From contig NZ_MASW01000006.1 in assembly GCF_003202285.1 (NCBI RefSeq), forward strand, positions 248,001 through 312,000: a stretch of 64,000 nucleotides of DNA, read 5' to 3'. The stretch comes from Prauserella muralis (GTDB taxonomy: Bacteria; Actinomycetota; Actinomycetes; Mycobacteriales; Pseudonocardiaceae). The notes beneath the pieces are model-generated. The model did no database searches. It worked only from the letters and a program-made list of their open reading frames with translations, and had not been told where the DNA came from. Below, one piece after another: positions 14,479 through 21,966 of this stretch; within the stretch, counting starts at the first letter, position 1; each line of letters begins with the position of its first letter. Both the position numbers and the translations under genes were made by a program.

Positions 14479-15036
14479 CTACTCGCTCATGCGCGTGGCG
14501 AGCTGGCGGGCTGGCTCGGCTACCACCTGCTCTAGGGCCATAGCTACCGTCGAGCGCTCCGGCCCGGCGACCGCGTCGGGGTCGAGCAGTGCCAGCAGGC
14601 GTCCGGCCACGAGGATGAGCACCTGTGCCTCGTTGCCGTTCACGCACTTTCGCCCGTTCTCGCGGACGTACACGGCGATGTTGTCGTAGAACTCACCGTC
14701 GAGCGGGATCGGCGCGTTTTCGGCGCGGGCGAGCGCTTCGGTCAATTCGGACTCCCGTGTACGTTCCCGGACAATCCGCAAGTTGTGCTGTCGGAGGCGG
14801 CTCTTGAGACGCGTCATCTCACCCGCGCCCGCCGGGACGGCCGAGTAGATGGTTTGCGCTCGCCACCTGTACTCGTGGGTGAGGCCCAGCCAGTCCGGGG
14901 TTCCATCATCGGTGCGGATGGCCTGCCGAACGTCGACCAGTGCCTCCGCTAATCGCTTCTCCGCATCCGTGCTCCCAACCTCTAAGTGCTCGGCCAGGTC
15001 AAGGGCACGGTCGAACGCGTCGTCAAGGTTGCTCAC
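14479..15036 (-). CDS. Hypothetical phage protein
   Basis: A 185-residue protein starting at ATG 15036, ending just before a strong terminator. It is largely helical: an N-terminal DAFDRALDLAEHLEVGSTDAEKRL, a middle MTRLKSRLRQHNLRIVRERTRESELTEALAR coiled-coil segment, then a C-terminal VLILVAGRLLALLDPD helix that is moderately hydrophobic. No catalytic residues stand out. It follows the dNMP kinase gene in the same transcript. Confidence 0.6.
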   Translation of the reverse strand: MSNLDDAFDRALDLAEHLEVGSTDAEKRLAEALVDVRQAIRTDDGTPDWLGLTHEYRWRAQTIYSAVPAGAGEMTRLKSRLRQHNLRIVRERTRESELTEALARAENAPIPLDGEFYDNIAVYVRENGRKCVNGNEAQVLILVAGRLLALLDPDAVAGPERSTVAMALEQVVAEPARQLATRMSE

Positions 15037-15071
15037 GGTGTGTCCCTCCCCGTCGGGTGTGGGGCCTAACG

Positions 15072-15713
15072 TTACACCGCTGGTGCGGCTAGCGCTAGGG
15101 TTAGGCTCACCTCACCGAGCAGCGCGGCCACCGTACCGCGGTTCGCGATCTCCGCGTGGACCGGCAGCTCGTCCACGGCCGTCTCCGACGCGTGTTCGTC
15201 CTCGGCACCACGGGCGATACCCTCCCGGGTGAGCCGTATCACGACGAAACCGGCGTCCCGTAGTGTCTCGGCCTCGTTGCGATAGCGCACGTCCGGGACC
15301 ACGACCGGGCGTCCCGCGAGACGGTGACGCGCGGCGGCCTCCATCGCCCGGCGGATCCACACATCTTCACCGTGGATCTGACGTCCGGCCTCGTCGCCGA
15401 GACGCTGGAGCAGCGGGCGGACCTCGGGGAACTCGTCCTTGGCTCGCTCCCACCCGTACGCGGACACGAGGGGGGCCAGCCGGACCACCCCGTTACGATC
15501 GGCGGCCCCTTCCTCCCGAAGACGGTCGTAGCGCCGGAACGAAGCACCGTCCGGGTCTACCTCCTCGACGATCGGGTTCAGCGCGAGCGCGGCGGCCTTC
15601 AGCGGGTCGGCGAACGCAACGGAGACGTACCCGTGGCGCTGGACGAGGTAGTCGGCGACGGTGGTCTTACCGGTGCGGCGTCGGCCAACGAGGCCGATAG
15701 AGGGGAGTCTCAT
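15072..15713 (-). CDS. Deoxynucleoside monophosphate kinase
   Basis: A 213-residue P-loop kinase. GLVGRRRTGKTT (7-18) is the nucleotide-binding loop, followed by VADYLVQRHGYVSVAFADPLKAAAL, the substrate-side segment typical of phage dNMP kinases, a QRLGDEAGRQIHGEDVWIRRA region and VVPDVRYRNEAETLRDAGFVVIRLTR. These enzymes phosphorylate dNMPs for phage DNA synthesis. ATG 15713 opens the early operon, nine bases from promoter motif copy C, with no obvious Shine-Dalgarno, so a very short leader is likely. Confidence 0.8.
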   Translation of the reverse strand: MRLPSIGLVGRRRTGKTTVADYLVQRHGYVSVAFADPLKAAALALNPIVEEVDPDGASFRRYDRLREEGAADRNGVVRLAPLVSAYGWERAKDEFPEVRPLLQRLGDEAGRQIHGEDVWIRRAMEAAARHRLAGRPVVVPDVRYRNEAETLRDAGFVVIRLTREGIARGAEDEHASETAVDELPVHAEIANRGTVAALLGEVSLTLALAAPAV

Positions 15714-15721
15714 ACTCACGC

Positions 15722-15750
15722 AAGGACCCGGCCGGGCTCGGGGTGTAGCC
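15722..15750 (-). promoter_or_regulatory. Two-block phage promoter motif, copy C
   Basis: AAGGACCCGG-N9-GGGTGTAGCC directly upstream of the first gene of the early operon; only nine bases separate it from the kinase start codon. This fits a promoter producing a nearly leaderless message. Confidence 0.55.
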
Positions 15751-15756
15751 GGGTGC

Positions 15757-15935
15757 GACGAAACGGCCCCCAACCTGCGGAAATGGTCCAGTCCTGGCAA
15801 GGGTGGCAAGGGGTGCGGGGATCGGCTCGCCGATTCGGCGGGGTCCCTCGAGTGAGTCACAGAGGGGACAATCCCCGACCCCTTGCCGGGCTTGCCAGGA
15901 ACCGGAGGTTTCGGCAGGTCAGGGGCGGTTTCAGG
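15757..15935. repeat. Large imperfect inverted repeat, copy 2
   Basis: Right arm 15872-15935 is identical over 64 bp to 2800-2863, and the left arm (about 15757-15821) is similar to the left arm of copy 1. Each arm has the doubled GGCAAG element. The copy lies between the end of the late operon (holin stop codon falls inside its right arm) and the early promoter. Confidence 0.85.
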
Positions 15936-16164
15936 CCTCGCGGTGCTTGCCGACGTACTGCGCGGGGGGCTGGTCCACGAGCGAGACCGGCTCCTCGTTC
16001 GCCCGCGAGACGGCCGTGGTGACGGCACCGGCGACGACCGCGACGGCGGCGGGGAGCCACGACGGGTACGCCAAGCCCAGGGCCTCCAGGGCGGCCACGA
16101 GGCCAGCGGAGGGGGTGGCCGCCCCCGTGAGGGCGGCTACTGCCTTTCGGTACCGCGCGAGCAT
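15931..16164 (-). CDS. Putative holin
   Basis: A 77-residue protein starting at ATG 16164, two bases after the endolysin stop. It has two hydrophobic segments, residues about 18-32 (TPSAGLVAALEALGLAY) and 35-52 (LPAAVAVVAGAVTTAV), then a polar tail rich in Pro, Gln and Lys. Size, topology and place next to the endolysin fit a small holin that forms membrane holes to release the lysin. The stop codon lies within the large inverted repeat. Confidence 0.65.
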   Translation of the reverse strand: MLARYRKAVAALTGAATPSAGLVAALEALGLAYPSWLPAAVAVVAGAVTTAVSRANEEPVSLVDQPPAQYVGKHREA

Positions 16165-16166
16165 GG

Positions 16167-17171
16167 TCAGCCCCTCGCCTCGATGTCGAGCGACCACTCC
16201 GTGTCCGACGCGAACGCGACGTCAATCCGGGTGACGCCCTTCGGGATGATGAGCGAGCACGACGCGTGCCTGTGCACCCACGCGTTCTTCATGAGCGCAC
16301 CGTGGCCGCCCGGGTTGTGAACGGTCGCACCGAGACGCCGCTGTGCCTTGTCCCGGGTGATGTAGCCCCACGTGTTGATCGACTCGATGTGCACACCAGC
16401 CCTCGGGCCGATGCCCGCAGCAATGACCAGGTCGTGCTCGCGGAGCGCACCACCCGCGATCGCGATCGACTCATAGGCGAGCCGGGTAGCCCCGCCCCTC
16501 TTGAGCTTTCCGCCCTTGGGCATCCGCATGGGAAACTCCTTACTGCGATAGATGGCAATGCTTGGCTTGTTGTCGGGCGCAGAGGGCGGGGCAGCCCCGC
16601 CCCCGGCGGGGAGCAGCGCTGCGCCCAGCGAGCGACAGTGGTTCCACCGACGGATGCGGTCGGCGATGCCGTTGTAGCCACCGTTCACGGCGCGCGAGGC
16701 CCCGTAGATGTCGGCCCGATCGGCGTAGGTGTTCATCGGCCGGGCCACCGTCCAGTACCAGGCGGCGGCCATGAAACCCCAATAAGACGTCGCCACGGTG
16801 TCCGGGTGCTTCTGGAAGTACGCGGCGTCAGACACCAGGCCGCGCGACTTGGCCCACTGTCCAAAGTACCCGTAGTTGTATCGGCCGGTTAACTGAATCG
16901 GGCCGCGACCGCGGAATCGGTAGCCGTCTCCGGGGTATAGGTTCCCGAGGTCGGACCGGCCCTGGTACCCTCTCTGCGCCTCCGTCGGGCCCCAAATTTC
17001 CTCGAAGTATCGGAGCCCCACGGACTCGTGCCCGATCTGAGCGCACCACATAGCAGCCCTGTTTACCGTGGTGCATCCGGCCTGTCGCATGGCGGCATTC
17101 ATGCCGTTAACGTGCCGCTCCGCCACGGACAGCGAACAACCCATGGCGCTGGACAATGTCAAGGCGTCCAC
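16167..17171 (-). CDS. Endolysin, GH19 chitinase-like catalytic domain
   Basis: A 334-residue lysin. Residues about 1-195 match the GH19/lysozyme-like fold: CAQIGHESVGL (general acid Glu49), YRFRGRGPIQLTGRYNYGYFG, and AVNGGYNGIADRIRRWNHC. It should cleave peptidoglycan glycan strands. After an Ala/Pro/Gly linker, the last 125 residues form a beta-rich domain with no family I know, possibly a cell-wall-binding module. There is no signal peptide, so release depends on a holin. GTG 17171 follows GGGAG. Confidence 0.8.
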   Translation of the reverse strand: MDALTLSSAMGCSLSVAERHVNGMNAAMRQAGCTTVNRAAMWCAQIGHESVGLRYFEEIWGPTEAQRGYQGRSDLGNLYPGDGYRFRGRGPIQLTGRYNYGYFGQWAKSRGLVSDAAYFQKHPDTVATSYWGFMAAAWYWTVARPMNTYADRADIYGASRAVNGGYNGIADRIRRWNHCRSLGAALLPAGGGAAPPSAPDNKPSIAIYRSKEFPMRMPKGGKLKRGGATRLAYESIAIAGGALREHDLVIAAGIGPRAGVHIESINTWGYITRDKAQRRLGATVHNPGGHGALMKNAWVHRHASCSLIIPKGVTRIDVAFASDTEWSLDIEARG

Positions 17172-17175
17172 GTCG

Positions 17176-17466
17176 TCACGCTCCCTTCGAGACGATCTGC
17201 GAGAGGAAGGCGCCCCCGCCCCCGCCGAGCAGCGTCGCGGCGCCCATGGAGAGCCACCGGAAACGCTCGAGACCCTTCAGCCTCTCCTCCTGGTCGGCCG
17301 GGTTCGACTTCTCTAGCTCGCGGATCCGGTCCTCGTGGTCCTTAATGGACGCGCTCTGGTCCTCGAGGCGTGCGAGTACCTTCTGCACGTCCTCGCGCGT
17401 GCCCTTCTGCTCGTCGTAGATCTCGCGCAGAGTTATCACGACGGCGCCGGGAATTTCAGCGCTCAC
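17176..17466 (-). CDS. Coiled-coil plus membrane-anchor lysis accessory (XhlA-like)
   Basis: A 96-residue protein: residues about 10-55 form a heptad-rich coiled coil (YDEQKGTREDVQKVLARLEDQ..DHEDRIRELEKS), and residues about 73-88 a glycine-rich hydrophobic segment (SMGAATLLGGGGGAFL). This layout is like XhlA-type haemolysin/holin-associated proteins. It lies between the tail-fibre genes and the endolysin, consistent with a second holin or anti-holin. Confidence 0.6.
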   Translation of the reverse strand: MSAEIPGAVVITLREIYDEQKGTREDVQKVLARLEDQSASIKDHEDRIRELEKSNPADQEERLKGLERFRWLSMGAATLLGGGGGAFLSQIVSKGA

Positions 17467-17502
17467 AACAAAAGCCCTCCTCGGGCGGAGATCGGGTCGG
17501 GG

Positions 17503-17886
17503 TCACCCCCGGTAGAACTGGATTCCCTCGAGCACCATCGCGGCGATGTTGATCGCGGCCAGGCCGTAGATCCGGACAGTGCCGTCCGAATAGAAACGAA
17601 CCTGCGCGACGCTGTCTGTCGGCGTCGACACGTGGCCGATAGGGAACGAGCAGTTGGACGAGGGGCGGTACCCCTCGGGCAGCGTGAACACGACAGTGTT
17701 GTCCGCCTCCGTGCCGGAGATCATGGTCCCCTTTATCTCGACCTGGTCGGTCAACGGCAGGTATCGGAACTGGACGTCCGACCACCCGTTCCCGTAGTTG
17801 CGCCAACCGTTTTGGAAGGCCACGGGCTGCCACTCAGTCGGGACCAGGTCGGCGGCCCGGATTATCTGCCCGGCGTAGATCGGCAA
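17503..17886 (-). CDS. Tail tip / fibre protein
   Basis: A 127-residue beta-rich protein: YAGQIIRAADLVPTEWQPV is typical of the N-terminus of phage fibre tips, and the body (WRNYGNGWSDVQFRYLPLTDQVEIKGTM, LPEGYRPSSNCSFPIGH, VRFYSDGTVRIYG) resembles the C-terminal trimeric receptor-binding modules of actinophage tails. It is at the end of the tail gene set, just before lysis genes. Likely contacts the host surface; the receptor is unknown. Confidence 0.6.
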   Translation of the reverse strand: MPIYAGQIIRAADLVPTEWQPVAFQNGWRNYGNGWSDVQFRYLPLTDQVEIKGTMISGTEADNTVVFTLPEGYRPSSNCSFPIGHVSTPTDSVAQVRFYSDGTVRIYGLAAINIAAMVLEGIQFYRG

Positions 17887-17894
17887 GGCGACTC

Positions 17895-18578
17895 CTACAG
17901 TGCGAGGACGGACGGGTTAGCGAGGCTCACGGCCGTGTCGTCGGCGTGCGTCTTGACGACCCCGTTCGTCGAGCGGGTCACCGTAAATGCCTGCGGGTTC
18001 GGGACCTCGAAGTCCAGGAACGTGATTACCGGGTCCACGTTCGTGTTCCCCGGCTCCGAGGACGCGCAGAGGCTCACGCCTCCCGGCGTGGGGGGCGTCG
18101 AAACTCGATAGACGATCTGCCAGTGGTCGTACTCGTGTACCCGGGCGTCCCACACCTTCGCGCGGACCGTGTCGCCGAATGCCTGGAGGCGCAGGCGGTA
18201 CCACTGGCCTGGCTCGTAGGCGCCCTGCGCCGAGCCGCCGAGCCACGTCGCAACGCCGCCCACCACCTCGTACGCGGCCACTCCGTGTGTGCCGTCCGGC
18301 TTCAGCTCGAGCGAAACCGCGAGGTAGTCCGATGAGGACTGTCGACGGACGCGCACCTGCGGCACGAGCCACGCACCAGTCGCGAGCTGGTTAGTGGACA
18401 CGAGGACGGATGCCTCAATGTCGGTCACGGCCACGGGCAGGTGCGCCTCTGCCGCGGATCCGGGGGCCGGGATCGTGACCCGGCCAGGGACGGGCCCGAA
18501 CGCGGACAGCGGCGCGCCCTCGCACGTCCAGGCCCGCCCCGCGGCGTTAGAGCCCCACGGGCTCACTGGTTCAGTCAT
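17895..18578 (-). CDS. Minor tail protein, concanavalin-like
   Basis: A 227-residue protein with an extended beta-sandwich pattern: YLAVSLELKPDGTHGVAAYEVVGGVATWLGG, then PGQWYRLRLQAFGDTVRAKVWDA (a common LamG/laminarin-like element) and GGVSLCASSEPGNTNVDPVITFLDFEV. Such modules on tails bind carbohydrates. It lies in the minor-tail gene group between two other tail proteins. No enzyme motif is visible. Confidence 0.65.
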   Translation of the reverse strand: MTEPVSPWGSNAAGRAWTCEGAPLSAFGPVPGRVTIPAPGSAAEAHLPVAVTDIEASVLVSTNQLATGAWLVPQVRVRRQSSSDYLAVSLELKPDGTHGVAAYEVVGGVATWLGGSAQGAYEPGQWYRLRLQAFGDTVRAKVWDARVHEYDHWQIVYRVSTPPTPGGVSLCASSEPGNTNVDPVITFLDFEVPNPQAFTVTRSTNGVVKTHADDTAVSLANPSVLAL

Positions 18579-18581
18579 GCG

Positions 18582-19166
18582 TCACCCCGTGGTCGTCCCG
18601 TCGCCGCCGAGCATCATCGCGGACAGGGTGGCGCGGAACAGGCTCGCGTCACCCTCCCGGTAGCCGAGCACGCGGACCAGCACGTCCCCGGTCGGCACAC
18701 CCTTACGGCAGTACTGCGCCGCGACGAAGCACGTTCGCTCGGCGGCAGAGGTACCGCCAGCAGTACCGGCGAGAGGCGAGGCGGCCGACGTTTCCCACGA
18801 TGCCCCGTTGTCAAAACTGATATCGACCTTCAGTCCGCCGCGGATTCCCGCGCCCTGCGTGTTCGCATACGCATGGGCCTTCGCGTCGCCGGTAACGGAG
18901 ACTTGGCGACCCGGGTTCGGGAACCGAATGTAGGTCGCGCCCCCAGTGCTGTACACCTCGTAGGTGTTGGTCGCAGCAGGCTTGAACCCGGAGACGTTCG
19001 GGTCGAGGTCGAGGAACCCGGCCATCGTGATAGCCGCACCTCCGGCCTCGACAGCCGACAAGCGGGTCTCGTGGTCGTCGAGGTTGTCGAGGGCGACGTT
19101 ATAGTCCTCGGCCGACGCACGCAGACCAGGTACGGCCCGGGTCATCTGTTGGAAAGCCAAACTCAC
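18582..19166 (-). CDS. Minor tail protein
   Basis: A 194-residue protein starting GTG 19166, overlapping the previous stop as GTGA. The N-terminal 45 residues are helical (AEDYNVALDNLDDHETRLSAVEAG, likely a trimeric coiled coil) and the rest is beta-rich with many Gly, Ser and Thr. This helix-then-beta layout is common in tail-fibre adaptor proteins. Its partners are probably the neighbouring minor tail proteins. Confidence 0.6.
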   Translation of the reverse strand: MSLAFQQMTRAVPGLRASAEDYNVALDNLDDHETRLSAVEAGGAAITMAGFLDLDPNVSGFKPAATNTYEVYSTGGATYIRFPNPGRQVSVTGDAKAHAYANTQGAGIRGGLKVDISFDNGASWETSAASPLAGTAGGTSAAERTCFVAAQYCRKGVPTGDVLVRVLGYREGDASLFRATLSAMMLGGDGTTTG

Positions 19167-21964
19167 TCACCCCATACGAATGTCTCGTCCCACGTGTCGA
19201 CGTCCCACAACCCGGCGTCGCCGCGGGCGAAGCTGTCCGACAGCAGCGGGCGAATCCCCGTCACGGTCGCGATCTCACCGCCGAACTTGACGTCGAGCGG
19301 GAACTGACCGGCCCGGTCCGAGTCCTGGACCCACCGAGGGCCGTTGGTCGTTAGAACCGCGAGCTGTGTGTCCTCCGCGCTCGCGGGCTCGAGCAGCGCG
19401 CTACCCGAGGTGTCCGCCCGGCCGTACGTGGCGTCGTCGGCCACGCCCACCGTCCAGGCGGAGGCGGGCGTGCAGTTGAACACGAGCCGCCACGTCAGAC
19501 CGTCCGTTTCCTCGGTGTAGCCCTGGACGAGCAGGTCTGCTCGGTCCGGCGGCAACCACTTCGGAAGGTTGGTTACCTGTACGCGCGACGCGACGTCGAG
19601 CCGCGGCACCGTGTCCACGAGGTGCGGCGCGCCGTGGAGGTCGACGGAGAGCTGCGGGTACCGCGTCTCGTCGACCGTGCCAAGGTGGAGCCTCCACCCG
19701 GCTTGGTGGACCACCTGCGGGTCCTCCCATAGCGAGAGCTGGACTGAGTCGTCGTATCGGCCGATGCCGACCGGCGGTGCCTGGACGGACAGCGGTCCGT
19801 CTTCGAGCACCGCACGGAACGACGCGCCGTCCTCACGCGACACCGTGACGTCGTTGGCGATCGCGACGTCGTCGTCCGTCGGCTCGAACGGGGCCACGAC
19901 GTCCTGGTAGTCAATGACCAGCGGGACGCGGTTGTAGAGGTGGGCGCGCGGTACGTACCGCAACGCCGATGTCCCGCGGTCCTCGAGCAACAGCCCGAGG
20001 TCCGCCTCGGCGGCCTCCTCCATGAGGTCGAGCAGGGCCCCCGTCTTCTGGTAACCGACGGGCTCGGAGTCGTCCGACCCGGTCGGCGCTATAAACGGGA
20101 CCGCCTCCTCGTTCGCCAGGCGGGCGATTCGAGCGGTCGCGGTCTCGGGCCCGTTGGCGTTGAATCCGTCGAGGATGGTTCCCCACAGAGAGCCTGTGTT
20201 GACGTTGTGGACGGAGAGGTGTCCCACTGCCGTCCCACCGAGGTCCCCGGACGCGCCTATTACGACGGAGGAGGCGGATCCAAATGAATGTCCCGTTAGG
20301 ACTCCGTCGACCACCCCGGCAGCCTGTCCCCCTTCGTGAAAGAAAAACCACTGCCACCGCACGTCGGCGCCCTCCTGGCGCAACCACAACCCGCCCAGTA
20401 GATGGCGGCCGTTCGCCGAGGTGCTCCCCGGCGCGGCCCATGCCCACCCACTTTCGAGCAGGGTCGCTCCGGTACGACTCCACGCGACGACGCGTGCTGC
20501 GCCGTTAGACGAGATCTGGAGGGACCACTCGGACGCGGAGCCCGTGGTCCGAAGGTTCAGCAGCGAAACGACGGCGTCCGCTCCGTTTACCTGCGGTACG
20601 CCGTTCTCCGGCAGGTGGACCAGGCAGAAGGTGCGTAGCTCGCCCGTCGGCGGCACCGGGGGCACGTTCGCGACTGCGGAGGTGACGTTGAACTCGGCTA
20701 CCGCCTCACTGCCTCGGAACCCGTCGTAGGCCCCCGGGCGGATGTCGCGCACGTGGTAGCCGGGGATCCGGCCTATCAGCATCGGCGGGCCGCCGATGCC
20801 CGACGCGAACTCAGTAGCCCCCGACGGCTCCTCCATGGGCCAGTATGCGATTGTGCGCGGCATCTCGCCCGGGCTGGTCGAGGCGCGGAACATTGGGGAG
20901 CGGAGGGGCGCGGTGGTGCGCGAGATGCGCGACCGGAGCCCGATCGCCTCGAGGCGTACCTCCGCGTCCGAGCCGTCCGGCTGGCCCCAGCGTTGGGGCC
21001 AGGCCCGGACTTCTCCGTTGAACCGGACGGAGCGGTCCGTCCACGCCGGGTCCCCATGGACGGTCCACTCCCGGCCCGTTCCGTCCGTCCAGGTCGTCGC
21101 CTGTTCACCGCCCCGGAACCCTGAATCGGCCCGGACGTCGTCCTCGGTAGGCCCGATCACCTGTAGGCTTTCCACGGTCCCGTCGATCGAAGGGGCGCCG
21201 AAGGGCCTTCCGCCCCCTCCGTCGGCGCCGACACCGAGGGGTCCGGTGCTCGACACGTTTGACGTAGGGGGCATCGAAAGCCAGGCCGTTGTGTTGCCGT
21301 AAGTCCAAGGGTCGTCGAGGGTCTCGGCGTGGTACTTCACGACAGTGGGGTGTCCGGCTGACTCGGACCAGGTGTCGTCCCCGTCCGGGGAGAAGACGAA
21401 ACGGAATGCTCGGACGCGGGGACCTACAGTTGCGAAGCTCTCGGCCCAACGGAACGAGCCGTCCGTCTCAGCCTTCCACAGAAACCGGATTCTTCCGTCC
21501 GGCCGCAAGATGAGTACCCACGACCTCCCGGTAGCGTCGTCGCCCTTCGCGGCGATCGCGCGTTCATTGGCGGTCGGCTCCACGTCCCGGCCAAGCTCCA
21601 CCCGCACCTCGAAGCGACCCGCGGGGGACAGCTCACTCCCGGGGTCCGGGGTGGACACGTAGGCGGCGGGGGCGCTGCCAAAATCGATCACGGCGTCCGG
21701 GTCGCCGAGCCGCACACGCAACGGCGTGTTACGAGCGAGCTTGCCGTACAGAGGTGAAAGAGGGTTCTTCGGCGAGTACTTGCCCTCGGAGTTGTCCAGA
21801 GTCAGGGAGCACCGGGACGGAGGCATTTCCGACTCGTAGTCGTCACGTCCTCGGGTGATCCGGAGACCGTCCCCCACGTTCACGTCACCCACAATGTCGT
21901 TCCACGCGTTGTCGTAGAACAACTCCACGTGCCACGGGAGTAGCCCGGTCTCCGGATCGAACAC
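19163..21964 (-). CDS. Large minor tail protein with LamG-like domains
   Basis: A 933-residue tail protein read right after the tape measure. The N-terminus (PWHVELFYDNAWNDIVGDVNVGDGLRITRGRDDYE) matches the start of siphovirus distal-tail/tail-associated proteins. At least two concanavalin-like regions follow: about residues 95-270 (FEVRVELGRDVEP...WVLILRPDGRIRFLW) and about residues 380-570. The last 300 residues resemble tail hub structure proteins. GTG 21964 is used. It likely forms the tail baseplate and may bind sugar polymers. Confidence 0.75.
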   Translation of the reverse strand: MFDPETGLLPWHVELFYDNAWNDIVGDVNVGDGLRITRGRDDYESEMPPSRCSLTLDNSEGKYSPKNPLSPLYGKLARNTPLRVRLGDPDAVIDFGSAPAAYVSTPDPGSELSPAGRFEVRVELGRDVEPTANERAIAAKGDDATGRSWVLILRPDGRIRFLWKAETDGSFRWAESFATVGPRVRAFRFVFSPDGDDTWSESAGHPTVVKYHAETLDDPWTYGNTTAWLSMPPTSNVSSTGPLGVGADGGGGRPFGAPSIDGTVESLQVIGPTEDDVRADSGFRGGEQATTWTDGTGREWTVHGDPAWTDRSVRFNGEVRAWPQRWGQPDGSDAEVRLEAIGLRSRISRTTAPLRSPMFRASTSPGEMPRTIAYWPMEEPSGATEFASGIGGPPMLIGRIPGYHVRDIRPGAYDGFRGSEAVAEFNVTSAVANVPPVPPTGELRTFCLVHLPENGVPQVNGADAVVSLLNLRTTGSASEWSLQISSNGAARVVAWSRTGATLLESGWAWAAPGSTSANGRHLLGGLWLRQEGADVRWQWFFFHEGGQAAGVVDGVLTGHSFGSASSVVIGASGDLGGTAVGHLSVHNVNTGSLWGTILDGFNANGPETATARIARLANEEAVPFIAPTGSDDSEPVGYQKTGALLDLMEEAAEADLGLLLEDRGTSALRYVPRAHLYNRVPLVIDYQDVVAPFEPTDDDVAIANDVTVSREDGASFRAVLEDGPLSVQAPPVGIGRYDDSVQLSLWEDPQVVHQAGWRLHLGTVDETRYPQLSVDLHGAPHLVDTVPRLDVASRVQVTNLPKWLPPDRADLLVQGYTEETDGLTWRLVFNCTPASAWTVGVADDATYGRADTSGSALLEPASAEDTQLAVLTTNGPRWVQDSDRAGQFPLDVKFGGEIATVTGIRPLLSDSFARGDAGLWDVDTWDETFVWGE

Positions 21965-21966
21965 GT

